Notes under the pieces: model-generated
What the model was told of the DNA's origin: nothing
Seen by the model: the letters and a program-made list of their open reading frames with translations, nothing else
The model's database searches: none
NCBI GenBank assembly: GCA_035063885.1
Contig: JAPSFM010000139.1
Location: 1-12,198 of the forward strand
Reading direction: 5' to 3'
DNA from: CAADGY01 sp900696665
Lineage (GTDB): Bacteria > Acidobacteriota > Terriglobia > Bryobacterales > Bryobacteraceae
Length of the DNA: 12,198 nt
Part shown: positions 1 to 5,939 of the stretch, piece after piece
How the letters are laid out: each line of letters begins with the position of its first letter
How positions within the stretch are numbered: position 1 is the first letter of the stretch
Position numbers and translations under genes: made by a program

Positions 1-125
1 CGCATTGAGGGCACCCGGATCAAACACATGATGGGACCGGTGCCGCTGAAACTCTACGACAAGTTCGGCCTCCTTCTCCGGATCGAGACCACGGTCAACG
101 ATCTGACCTTTTTCAAGCACTTTGG
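1..125 (+). pseudogene. 3' remnant of a conserved hypothetical protein, cut by the window edge
   Basis: Frame 1 is open from the first base. Its first ~42 codons read like a conserved protein, with segments such as IEGTRIKH, MGP, LKLYDKFG and LRIETTVND followed by FFKHF. This resembles a family of uncharacterised proteins I associate with mobile or accessory regions in acidobacteria and related phyla; the match is from memory and not checked. After about position 125 the frame becomes low-information sequence and stays open straight through the tRNA gene to a stop at 334-336, so conserved coding seems to end well before a proper C-terminus. I therefore read it as a truncated or decayed remnant. 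The 125 boundary is approximate. The alternative is an ordinary gene whose last residues are simply poorly conserved. Confidence 0.4.
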
Positions 126-173
126 AATCGGACCCTCTGTTCCGGCTCATTCCGCATTGGACAATTCTGCAAG

Positions 174-203
174 TTGCGGTGAAAAGCCCGGAAAGACTAG
201 ACT
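174..203 (+). promoter_or_regulatory. Possible sigma-70 promoter for tRNA-Pro
   Basis: TTGCGG (174-179) and TAGACT (198-203) are separated by 18 bp, and the predicted start of transcription near 210 lies about 14 bp before the mature tRNA. Matches to consensus are modest (3/6 and 4/6). The -10 falls inside an imperfect hairpin at 190-216 (GGAAAGACT paired with AGTCTTCC with one bulged A), so the hairpin could instead be a processing or termination structure for the upstream remnant gene. Confidence 0.3.
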
Positions 204-223
204 AAAAGAGTCTTCCGCCATAT

Positions 224-301
224 CGGGGCGTGGCTCAGCTTGGCTAGAGCGCCTGGTTCGGGACCAGGAGGTCGGTGGTTCGAATCCACTCGCCCCGACC
301 A
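224..301 (+). tRNA. tRNA-Pro (anticodon CGG)
   Basis: A full cloverleaf can be folded. The acceptor stem CGGGGCG pairs with CGCCCCG, the D stem GCTC with GAGC and the anticodon stem CCTGG with CCAGG around the loop TTCGGGA, giving anticodon CGG, which reads CCG proline codons. The T stem GGTGG pairs with CCACT (one G-T pair) around loop TTCGAAT. The discriminator is A and the CCA end is encoded (299-301). The C1-G72 pair with A73 is the usual identity signature of bacterial tRNA-Pro. The tRNA stands alone. Its neighbours are accessory-looking on both sides, which fits the common use of tRNA 3' ends as integration sites, but I found no second copy of the 3' end in this window. Confidence 0.97.
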
Positions 302-309
302 AATTTCTC

Positions 310-327
310 AATCACTTGCGAGTGATT
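310..327 (+). terminator. Hairpin just after tRNA-Pro, possible terminator
   Basis: AATCACT and AGTGATT form a perfect 7-bp stem around the TGCG loop, beginning 8 bp after the encoded CCA. No T-run follows, so this is not a textbook intrinsic terminator; it may help end or process the tRNA transcript. Confidence 0.35.
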
Positions 328-413
328 CTCCCGTAAAAGCATACAAGCCCGAAAGCCCGTAGAAAGCCGATTGCGGCCCGCCCGCGTCCGCCAGGCAGGG
401 TTCCGGCTGCCCG

Positions 414-878
414 CTACGATTCGACGAACAGCATTTCCGGAAACGCCTTACGGCTGACGAGTTGCTGGCCCATCATGACGCCCTTGCGCCCCGGACGATT
501 CACATACACCCGGAACTGTTTGTTGGGAGGCGCGGTCACCAGGACCTGGACCTGCTCCTCCGGCGCTCCCAGTACCTTCTGCCGCAATTCAATCAACTGC
601 TGCAACTGGCCGTAGCTGATGACGCAGATCTCTTTCGCCTTGATACAGATCATGACCACGAACACGTGGGTGCAGTGCTCGCGCAGAGTGGCCAATTCGG
701 CCAAGTTCGCGCTGGAGAACGTGAAGATGTATTCCTTCGCTGACCCATGTGGGGCAGCAGCGTACTTGATATAGACGCCTGTTGTATCGTTGACGCGGAA
801 CGCGCACGAAGATTTTTTTCCGTTCAGCCAAAACGCGTTTACGGCCTTGAACGTGGGGTGCTCGGCAATCTGCGTCAA
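414..878 (-). CDS. Orphan 154-aa conserved-looking hypothetical protein
   Basis: I do not recognise this family. The 154-residue product has mixed alpha/beta composition, no signal peptide and no membrane segment. Its N-terminal half has a WLNGKKSS turn and a basic/aromatic stretch, and there is a hydrophobic strand HVFVVMICI near residue 75. The C-terminal part carries VLVTAPPNKQFRVYVN and GRKGVMMG and ends in FPEMLFVES, so it looks like a compact folded protein rather than noise. The called start is TTG at 878 with no clear Shine-Dalgarno, and no ATG lies close upstream in frame. The real start is uncertain, and the gene may have lost its 5' end to the repeat-bearing sequence 33 bp upstream. 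A weak hairpin (394-398 with 407-411) lies just past the stop. It stands alone between the tRNA and IS-like repeats, a typical accessory setting. Confidence 0.6.
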   Translation of the reverse strand: MTQIAEHPTFKAVNAFWLNGKKSSCAFRVNDTTGVYIKYAAAPHGSAKEYIFTFSSANLAELATLREHCTHVFVVMICIKAKEICVISYGQLQQLIELRQKVLGAPEEQVQVLVTAPPNKQFRVYVNRPGRKGVMMGQQLVSRKAFPEMLFVES

Positions 879-910
879 AGCTGCCCCGTGGTACAGCCGA
901 CCCGGCCAAA

Positions 911-955
911 GGGGACATTTCTAATTTGCCAGCGAGGGGACATTTCTACTTTGCC
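911..955. repeat. Two direct 20-bp repeats, likely insertion-sequence end remnant
   Basis: GGGGACATTTCTA followed by ATTTGCC (911-930) and GGGGACATTTCTA followed by CTTTGCC (936-955) differ at one base in 20 and are spaced by AGCGA, giving a 25-bp period. Closely spaced direct copies of this kind of motif are, from memory, typical of the multiple terminal repeats of IS21-like elements, which bind the transposase. No transposase gene is present in the window, so this would be a solo end or scar. The 154-aa gene begins 33 bp away and may be cargo or a neighbour cut by the element. Confidence 0.5.
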
Positions 956-977
956 TTGCCTGGAGAATGCCCTGGCC

Positions 978-1005
978 TTGACTTTTGTCCTTCTTTCGTA
1001 ATAAT
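978..1005 (+). promoter_or_regulatory. Likely sigma-70 promoter of the rsbW-rsbV pair
   Basis: TTGACT (978-983, 5/6 of consensus) and AATAAT (1000-1005, 5/6) are separated by 16 bp. Transcription would start near 1012, some 37 bp before the ATG of the kinase gene. The AT-rich patch stands out from the GC-rich surroundings. The -35 lies only 22 bp past the IS-like repeats, so the promoter sits at the edge of the accessory segment. Confidence 0.45.
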
Positions 1006-1048
1006 TTAACGGGTTCGACCGGGCCACGCCACGGCCGCCTTCGAAATT

Positions 1049-1492
1049 ATGCCATCAAACCGCAGCGGCGAGAACAGGAGCGTGGAAACGGTACTGGATT
1101 CGACCCTGGACAGCGTGGATACCGCCGAACAGATTGTCTTGCGTGCGGCCACGGATTCCGGCTTCGGCGAGGACGAACTGCATAAGATCGGCGTCGCCAT
1201 TCGCGAAGCAATGGTGAATGCGGTTGTTCACGGAAATCGATACAGCGCGCATAAAAAGGTGCGCCTGGCGGTGTCTGAAGCGCCGGACCGCTTGACGATA
1301 CGTATTCAAGACGAAGGCGAGGGGTTTGACGTGGCATCGCTCCCCGATCCGCTGGCGGCGGAAAACCTGCTTCGTCAATCGGGCCGCGGTATCCTGCTCA
1401 TCAGGGCATTCGTGGACGAGTTTCATGTCAGGCATCTTGAAAGCGGCGGAACAGAACTGAGCCTGGTGCTCTACCGTACTCGCAGTTCGTGA
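1049..1492 (+). CDS. rsbW: RsbW/SpoIIAB-like anti-sigma factor serine kinase
   Basis: This 147-aa protein is a single GHKL ATPase domain of the HATPase_c_2 type. The N-box is EAMVNAVVHGN (E53, N57, H61, N63), the G1 box is DEGEGF (88-93) and the G2 box is SGRGILLI (111-118). In known relatives such a protein binds a sigma factor to silence it and phosphorylates an STAS antagonist on serine, which releases control when the antagonist is dephosphorylated. The immediate partner is the STAS gene 25 bp downstream. No sigma factor or PP2C phosphatase lies in the window, so the final target is unknown. The ATG at 1049 has no good Shine-Dalgarno; GTG at 1082 is in frame but has AGGAG almost touching it, so ATG is kept with moderate certainty. 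The length is normal for the family. The gene symbol is by family resemblance only. Confidence 0.88.
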   Translation: MPSNRSGENRSVETVLDSTLDSVDTAEQIVLRAATDSGFGEDELHKIGVAIREAMVNAVVHGNRYSAHKKVRLAVSEAPDRLTIRIQDEGEGFDVASLPDPLAAENLLRQSGRGILLIRAFVDEFHVRHLESGGTELSLVLYRTRSS

Positions 1493-1502
1493 GGGTTCAT
1501 TT

Positions 1503-1510
1503 GAGGAGGT
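1503..1510 (+). promoter_or_regulatory. Strong Shine-Dalgarno deciding the TTG start of the STAS gene
   Basis: GAGGAGGT lies 7 bases before TTG at 1518-1520. This near-perfect site fixes a TTG start where no ATG or GTG is near, and suggests the antagonist is made efficiently from the shared message. Confidence 0.8.
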
Positions 1511-1517
1511 TCCATCA

Positions 1518-1862
1518 TTGAGCGTTAAGCTAAGCAGTCGACAAGTGGGCGATGTGACCGTGATAGACGCGGCCGGCAGGATCACGCTGGGCGAGGGTTC
1601 GAGTTCGTTCCGCGATACCGTCCGCGATCACATTGCAAAGGGCAATAAGAAGTTGCTGATTAACCTGGCCGAAGTGTCGTACATCGACAGTTCCGGCATC
1701 GGTGAATTGGTTACCGCATTCACGACTGTCACCAATAATGGCGGACAGTTGAAGCTGCTGAATCTCACGCACCGTGTTCAGGATTTGCTCCAGATCACGA
1801 AGTTATACACGGTGTTTGAAGTTTTCTCGGATGAAGCCGTGGGGGTGCGCAGCTTCGCATAA
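1518..1862 (+). CDS. rsbV: STAS-domain anti-anti-sigma factor (RsbV/SpoIIAA-like)
   Basis: The 114-aa product is one STAS domain. After the first strands (VTVIDAAGRI) it has the phosphorylation loop YIDSSGIGEL. By alignment with SpoIIAA, S59 (second Ser of DSSG) would be the residue phosphorylated by the partner kinase. Unphosphorylated antagonist binds the kinase and frees the sigma factor. Translation starts at TTG behind a very good ribosome site. The order here is kinase first and antagonist second, the reverse of the Bacillus rsbV-rsbW arrangement. The stop lies 29 bp from the end of the convergent regulator gene, and no terminator hairpin with a T-run is visible between them. I am confident about family and pairing; the regulated sigma factor cannot be told from the sequence. 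Confidence 0.9.
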   Translation: MSVKLSSRQVGDVTVIDAAGRITLGEGSSSFRDTVRDHIAKGNKKLLINLAEVSYIDSSGIGELVTAFTTVTNNGGQLKLLNLTHRVQDLLQITKLYTVFEVFSDEAVGVRSFA

Positions 1863-1891
1863 TCAGGGTGCGGCGGAAGCACTGGCAGGAG

Positions 1892-3697
1892 TTATTCGCC
1901 GTTGCCTCCCGCCGAGGATGCCTGGACAGTGGAGTCTTCAGACGTATCAACCGCCGCCGCAATTTGCGGATGTGATCGCAGTTGGGAAAATTGAGGCCAT
2001 ACGTAGATGCGGGGATACCAGATCGATCTCGCCTGAATCGCTTTAAGAAGCGACTCGAGGGCTTTCTGAATATCTCCCAGCGCCAGGTGCACAAAGCTCC
2101 GTTCAAACCAGTATTCCGCAGCACTCTCTTCGAGCGTGTGCAGCAACTCGAATGCGCGGGATGGCTGGCTGTCTATAGCGAGTGCGTGCGCAAGTCCCGC
2201 TCCCGCATAGCCGGCGCCGTCCGAAAGCTCCCACGCCACTTCCAGATGACGTATGGCAAGCACGTGATCCTGTGTTCCTGATGCCGCCAGGCCGAGTGCC
2301 CAGTGGAGGGGAGCGCAGCCGGGTTCGATTTCGATGCTCTCCTGCAAGTGAGAGATCGCCATGTCCGGGAATCCCGCAGCCCAAAGGAGTTCGCCGAGCA
2401 CGGCGTTCGCATATGGCTCTACGGGGTCGAAGTCATTCGCCGCTTGCGCGGTTCGTACGGCTTCCTCCAGACGTCCCGCGCAGGCCAGCGATTGAGCACA
2501 AACCGCCAGCGTCCGGGCACTTGCACGGCCGCTTTGCGAAAGGCAGCTCTTAAGGTGGCGATCCCTGCCGGAGGCGCCCGACGGCGGCAAACCCGACAGT
2601 ACGGACAAAACTGCATTGGCAGCCGGATCGAGCGAATCGGACTCGAGCGCCATTGCGGCGAAGGAACCGGCGTTGGCGGCAGCATTGGCGGAAGCCGTCC
2701 GGCCGAAGAAGGCTAACAGTAGCCAGCATTCGGCAATGCCGGAGTTCAAACGCCCGTCCCCAGGCGCTCTGGCGGCCGCCGCCTCATAGCGGGCGAGTGC
2801 GCTTCGCAATGCTTTCTCCGTAAGGTGCCGGCCCATATAGGCTGCAATTCTCTCCTGCCGCAAGATCGCCGGGGATGTGGTAATCTGCCCGGCCGACAAT
2901 TCCCGGCTCACCATAGCCGCGATGGAACGGACGATATTAGCAGCGATTTTTTCCTGAACGCGCAGCAAATCGTCTGGCTCGGTTTCGAAAGAATCCGACC
3001 ATAGCACCTGGCTGGCGCGGACAGAGGTGAGCGTGGCGCTGGTATGGATCGATCCGGGCTGCACACTGATGGCGCCGTCCAGTATCATGTCGGCCCCGAG
3101 TTCCTCGCCCGCTCGCACCGCGTCCCGTTCCTCGCCTCTAAAGCGCGATAGGGAGGTTCTGGCAGCCACGCGCAGGTTCTCAATTTTCGTCAGGGCGCTA
3201 ACGAGTTCCTGAACCACACCCTCCGGAAGATAGTCGTTGCCGGGCGCGCCGCCGAGATTCCTGAAGGGCAACACCGCGATCGACTTCCAGGTTCTGACCG
3301 TCTCGAAGCCAACGCCTCTGCGGTCCTGTACCGGCGATTCCCTGAGGCGGATGACCGGCCAATACCGGCCCTTGCGGAACAGAATCACAATGGGGTCTTT
3401 TCTCCCGCTGGAAGTGTAGTAGCGTTCCAGTTTCGACCGCAGACGCCGTGCCTCCACCCTGACGATGGAGTCGGTTCTCGGATCGAAATCCAAGGTCCGG
3501 TCGAAGACGTGAACCCCGATGGTGTGTTCTTTCAGATATTCACTGCGCCCGTCCAGGGCCTGGGCAACCGTGAATCGCAGGAACCGGCTCAGCCGCGTGG
3601 AGTGTGCGAACATGTCGCTTTCCAGAATGCGCTCCAGTTGTTCTCGCACAGCTTCGGCGCTGACACCAACCGGCAGAACCGAACCGGGCTCCTGCAT
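1892..3697 (-). CDS. Soluble regulator: DNA-binding-like N-terminus, TolB-like domain, TPR repeats
   Basis: The protein has 601 residues. Residues ~15-115 match a domain frequent at the N-terminus of acidobacterial regulators and cyclase-like proteins: RLSRFLRF, LKEHTIGVHVFDR, then FDPRTDSIVRVEARRLRSKL and a basic FRKGRYW end. It is probably a DNA-binding winged-helix-like module; that role is inference. Residues ~136-260 form a TolB N-terminal/FlgO-like domain (SIAVLPFRNLGG, then DYLPEG and LRVAARTSLSRFRG). The rest is helical with tetratricopeptide-like repeats to about residue 580. Unlike CadC-type relatives there is no transmembrane segment between the first two domains, so it should be cytoplasmic. 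The start is well supported: GAGAGGA at 3705-3711 lies 7 bases before ATG at 3697. It is divergent from the PIG-L deacetylase gene (67 bp apart), which makes that gene a natural candidate target. Ligand and targets are unknown. Confidence 0.8.
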   Translation of the reverse strand: MQEPGSVLPVGVSAEAVREQLERILESDMFAHSTRLSRFLRFTVAQALDGRSEYLKEHTIGVHVFDRTLDFDPRTDSIVRVEARRLRSKLERYYTSSGRKDPIVILFRKGRYWPVIRLRESPVQDRRGVGFETVRTWKSIAVLPFRNLGGAPGNDYLPEGVVQELVSALTKIENLRVAARTSLSRFRGEERDAVRAGEELGADMILDGAISVQPGSIHTSATLTSVRASQVLWSDSFETEPDDLLRVQEKIAANIVRSIAAMVSRELSAGQITTSPAILRQERIAAYMGRHLTEKALRSALARYEAAAARAPGDGRLNSGIAECWLLLAFFGRTASANAAANAGSFAAMALESDSLDPAANAVLSVLSGLPPSGASGRDRHLKSCLSQSGRASARTLAVCAQSLACAGRLEEAVRTAQAANDFDPVEPYANAVLGELLWAAGFPDMAISHLQESIEIEPGCAPLHWALGLAASGTQDHVLAIRHLEVAWELSDGAGYAGAGLAHALAIDSQPSRAFELLHTLEESAAEYWFERSFVHLALGDIQKALESLLKAIQARSIWYPRIYVWPQFSQLRSHPQIAAAVDTSEDSTVQASSAGGNGE

Positions 3698-3713
3698 GTA
3701 TAAATCCTCTCAT

Positions 3714-3747
3714 AAGTCGCGGTCTTTACAAGGGCGACTTGCGCAAG
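3714..3747. promoter_or_regulatory. Inverted repeat and palindrome in the divergent spacer, possible operator
   Basis: AAGTCGC (3714-3720) and GCGACTT (3734-3740) form a perfect 7-bp inverted repeat with a 13-bp gap. It runs into the perfect 10-bp palindrome CTTGCGCAAG (3738-3747). Both lie in the only 67 bp between the divergent regulator and deacetylase genes, where their promoters must be. On the plus strand TAAAAT (3753-3758) could be a -10 box, giving a transcript that starts at or next to the ATG at 3765; no good -35 goes with it. Confidence 0.4.
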
Positions 3748-3764
3748 AGCGATAAAATAACGAA

Positions 3765-4559
3765 ATGCCTGTTCCCAAGCGGATTCTCTCGATTCACGCA
3801 CACCCGGACGATGCGGAGATTCTGGCAGGGGGCACTCTCGCCCTCCTGGCCCAACGCGGTCATCACCTCACCATTGTGACTATGACCCCCGGTGACTGCG
3901 GCTCGCACGACTATTCTTCCGGTGAGATTGCGCGAATCCGCCGCGTGGAAGCGGCGAATGCGGCTTCCATGATTGGAGCAGACTATATTTGCGCGGAATT
4001 CCGCGATCTTTCGATTTTTATCGACGACCCTTCACGCCGCAGGGTCGTTGAGTTGCTGCGGAAAACGCAGCCGGACCTGGTGCTGACTGCCTCCCCCACG
4101 GACTACATGTGCGACCACGAAGCCACCAGCAAACTGGTGACGGATGCCTGTTTCGCGGCGCCTGCCCCCAACTACCTGACGGGCGATCCGAACCCCGCTC
4201 CACCTCTTGCCGCCATTCCGCACCTGTATTTTATGAATCCCATCAGCGGCCTGGACCGCGACGAAGTTCCCGTTATCCCGGATTTCGTAGTCGACGTCGC
4301 CTCAACGTTTCAACTAAAACGGGACATGCTGGCCCGGCACGAAAGCCAGCGGAAGTGGCTGCTGCAGCATCATGGCATGGACGACTACCTGATGACCATG
4401 GAGATGTGGACTCGTGACACCGGAGCCGGCGTAGGCATCGAGTACGGAGAGGGATTCAGACGTTACAAAGGACATCCCTATCCGCAGACGCCTCTTCTCG
4501 AAGAGCTAGCCGGCGCCGGCGTTATCTTCTACCGCCACAGCGATGAGTATGTTCCATAG
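3765..4559 (+). CDS. PIG-L/LmbE-family zinc-dependent N-deacetylase
   Basis: The 264-aa protein begins with the family signature SIHAHPDDAEILAGG, where H13 and D16 are expected zinc ligands and D15 the catalytic base. H118 in CDHEAT supplies the third ligand. The family removes acetyl groups from N-acetylglucosamine-type sugars (GlcNAc-PI, mycothiol and bacillithiol precursors, antibiotic pseudo-aglycones). The substrate here cannot be named, and no thiol-biosynthesis partner is nearby. There is no signal peptide, so it should be cytoplasmic. Length is typical. The ATG at 3765 has no Shine-Dalgarno, which would fit a leaderless or nearly leaderless message. The last 54 bp overlap, tail to tail, with the end of the M20 peptidase gene. 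The C-terminal region (GEGFRRYKGHPYPQTPLL) looks family-like, so the overlap is probably real. Confidence 0.9.
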   Translation: MPVPKRILSIHAHPDDAEILAGGTLALLAQRGHHLTIVTMTPGDCGSHDYSSGEIARIRRVEAANAASMIGADYICAEFRDLSIFIDDPSRRRVVELLRKTQPDLVLTASPTDYMCDHEATSKLVTDACFAAPAPNYLTGDPNPAPPLAAIPHLYFMNPISGLDRDEVPVIPDFVVDVASTFQLKRDMLARHESQRKWLLQHHGMDDYLMTMEMWTRDTGAGVGIEYGEGFRRYKGHPYPQTPLLEELAGAGVIFYRHSDEYVP

Positions 4560-5894
4560 CATTTCAGTGCCCAGTCTCATGTTCCAAAGCGAGATTCGCT
4601 CATCGTTTCCGTGAGCGCGGCTTTCTCCGGGTTCTTTCAGGAACAGCGGCGCTCCGTAGACGGCCATGCCTTTTTCCCGCAGAAAGGCTGCATCGGTCGC
4701 TCCACGGCTCATGAAGGGCGCCACGGCGGCTTTGGGATGCGAATTCGAAAATACGAAATGCATGGCCCGGTACAGCGCAGTCGACAGGGAACTCGGCTCG
4801 GCCGCGGGCGCCTCCGGTTCTCCCACGGATGAAATGCTCACCATGCGGTCGTTGATGATGCGCGAAAACCGGCTGATCACTTCTTCACGCGTTTCATTCG
4901 GCAATCGCCGTACATCCAGCCAGGCTTGGGCGGTGTTGGGTATTACGTTGATCTTCACGCCGGACGTCAGCATGGTCGGGCTGATGGTGGTGCGCAGCAT
5001 CGCATCGAGTTCCGGAGCGCGCGGGCGAATCTCTGCCGCGGCGTTTACCGGCTCGGTTCCCAGCCGTCCCAGCAGCTTCTCCAGCCAGCGGTACTCCGGA
5101 AATTCGGCGATCTGCCGGAAGTACCCGCGCGTTGTGGAATTCCATCGTACCGGCTGTTCTTCGTCCATCAGACGTGTGATGGCGCGGCTTAGGCGGACGA
5201 TAGCGTTGTCCGGACGGGGCATGGAGCCGTGTCCTGCCGTCCCCTGCGCGGTCAACAACAGGCGTGTCGGAATTTTCTCCGCCGTTTGAATCTGGAACAG
5301 GCGCACGCCGGAAGACATGTCCACGGCGCTTCCACCCTCATTGATCGCAAACTCGGCATCGAGCTTCGGATAGGCATTTTCGATCAGCCACCGGATTCCG
5401 GAAGCCCCTGCCTCCTCGTCCGCTTCCGCCAGCAGAATGATATCGCGCTTCAACTGCACCGAGCGGCGCTTCAATTCGACCAGTACGGCAAAATGGGCAG
5501 CCAGCAGATTCTTGGCGTCCAAGGCGCCGCGTCCGTAGATGAAGCCATCCCGAACCTCGCCGGAGAAGGGCGGCGCATTCCATTGCCCGGTTTCGGCGGG
5601 CACGACATCCGTGTGAGCCATCAGCAGCAGAGGTCTTTCTCTGCCGGTGCCGCGTATGCGCGCGATGAAATTCAGCCGCTCCGGATCGCCGCCGAGAAGC
5701 TCGTTCTCAATGCCGTGTTCATTTGCCAGCGTTTGGAGATATTCGGCGACCCGGCTTTCGTTACCCGGTGGATTACTGGAATCGATTCGGATCAGGGCCT
5801 GCAGATATTCCACGGCGCGATCGGCCAACGGCGAGCCGGTTTGTGCTCCCAGAGAGACGGCGAAAAGGATCGCCGTAGCGAGTACCCTAACCAC
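4506..5894 (-). CDS. Exported M20-family metallopeptidase/amidohydrolase
   Basis: The 462-aa protein has a signal peptide (hydrophobic residues ~4-15, likely cut after ~AQ at 18) and the full M20 di-zinc site. This consists of H94 and D96 in MAHTDVVP, bridging D126 in GRGALDAKN, catalytic E160 and ligand E161 in EADEEAG, E186 in NEGG and a late His in RAHGNDERI. The lid/dimerisation region follows TAGHGSMPRPDNA. Relatives are carboxypeptidases, aminoacylases and dipeptidases; the layout is closest to carboxypeptidase/YgeY-type enzymes, and I would not name a substrate. The start is GTG at 5894; the ATG at 5901 is out of frame and soon stopped. The gene follows the TonB receptor by 45 bp on the same strand, so the two probably share a message and a periplasmic role: a ligand taken up by the receptor could be trimmed by the peptidase. 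The 3' end overlaps the deacetylase gene convergently. Confidence 0.9.
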   Translation of the reverse strand: MVRVLATAILFAVSLGAQTGSPLADRAVEYLQALIRIDSSNPPGNESRVAEYLQTLANEHGIENELLGGDPERLNFIARIRGTGRERPLLLMAHTDVVPAETGQWNAPPFSGEVRDGFIYGRGALDAKNLLAAHFAVLVELKRRSVQLKRDIILLAEADEEAGASGIRWLIENAYPKLDAEFAINEGGSAVDMSSGVRLFQIQTAEKIPTRLLLTAQGTAGHGSMPRPDNAIVRLSRAITRLMDEEQPVRWNSTTRGYFRQIAEFPEYRWLEKLLGRLGTEPVNAAAEIRPRAPELDAMLRTTISPTMLTSGVKINVIPNTAQAWLDVRRLPNETREEVISRFSRIINDRMVSISSVGEPEAPAAEPSSLSTALYRAMHFVFSNSHPKAAVAPFMSRGATDAAFLREKGMAVYGAPLFLKEPGESRAHGNDERISLWNMRLGTEMLWNILIAVAVEDNAGAG

Positions 5895-5939
5895 TTTCCA
5901 TGAATAGTAGCAGTTACCGCGACCGCGTGGATGGGGAAA

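Noticed and set aside
28..336. 102-codon plus-strand reading frame as a complete gene
   Set aside because: It runs straight through the whole tRNA-Pro gene; only its first ~32 codons look like protein, and the real frame is open to the window edge.
462..743. Plus-strand frame opposite the 154-aa orphan gene
   Set aside because: Histidine/leucine/arginine-rich shadow composition; the minus frame is longer and more protein-like.
1055..1585. 176-codon minus-strand frame opposite the kinase gene
   Set aside because: It is a shadow of the RsbW-like gene and the start of the STAS gene, both of which have family motifs.
1863..1891. Bidirectional terminator between the STAS gene and the convergent regulator
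   Set aside because: The 29-bp gap holds no stable hairpin with T-runs on either side.
5229..5903. 224-codon plus-strand frame opposite the M20 peptidase
   Set aside because: It is antisense to a gene whose active-site motifs are complete; no recognisable domain or ribosome site.
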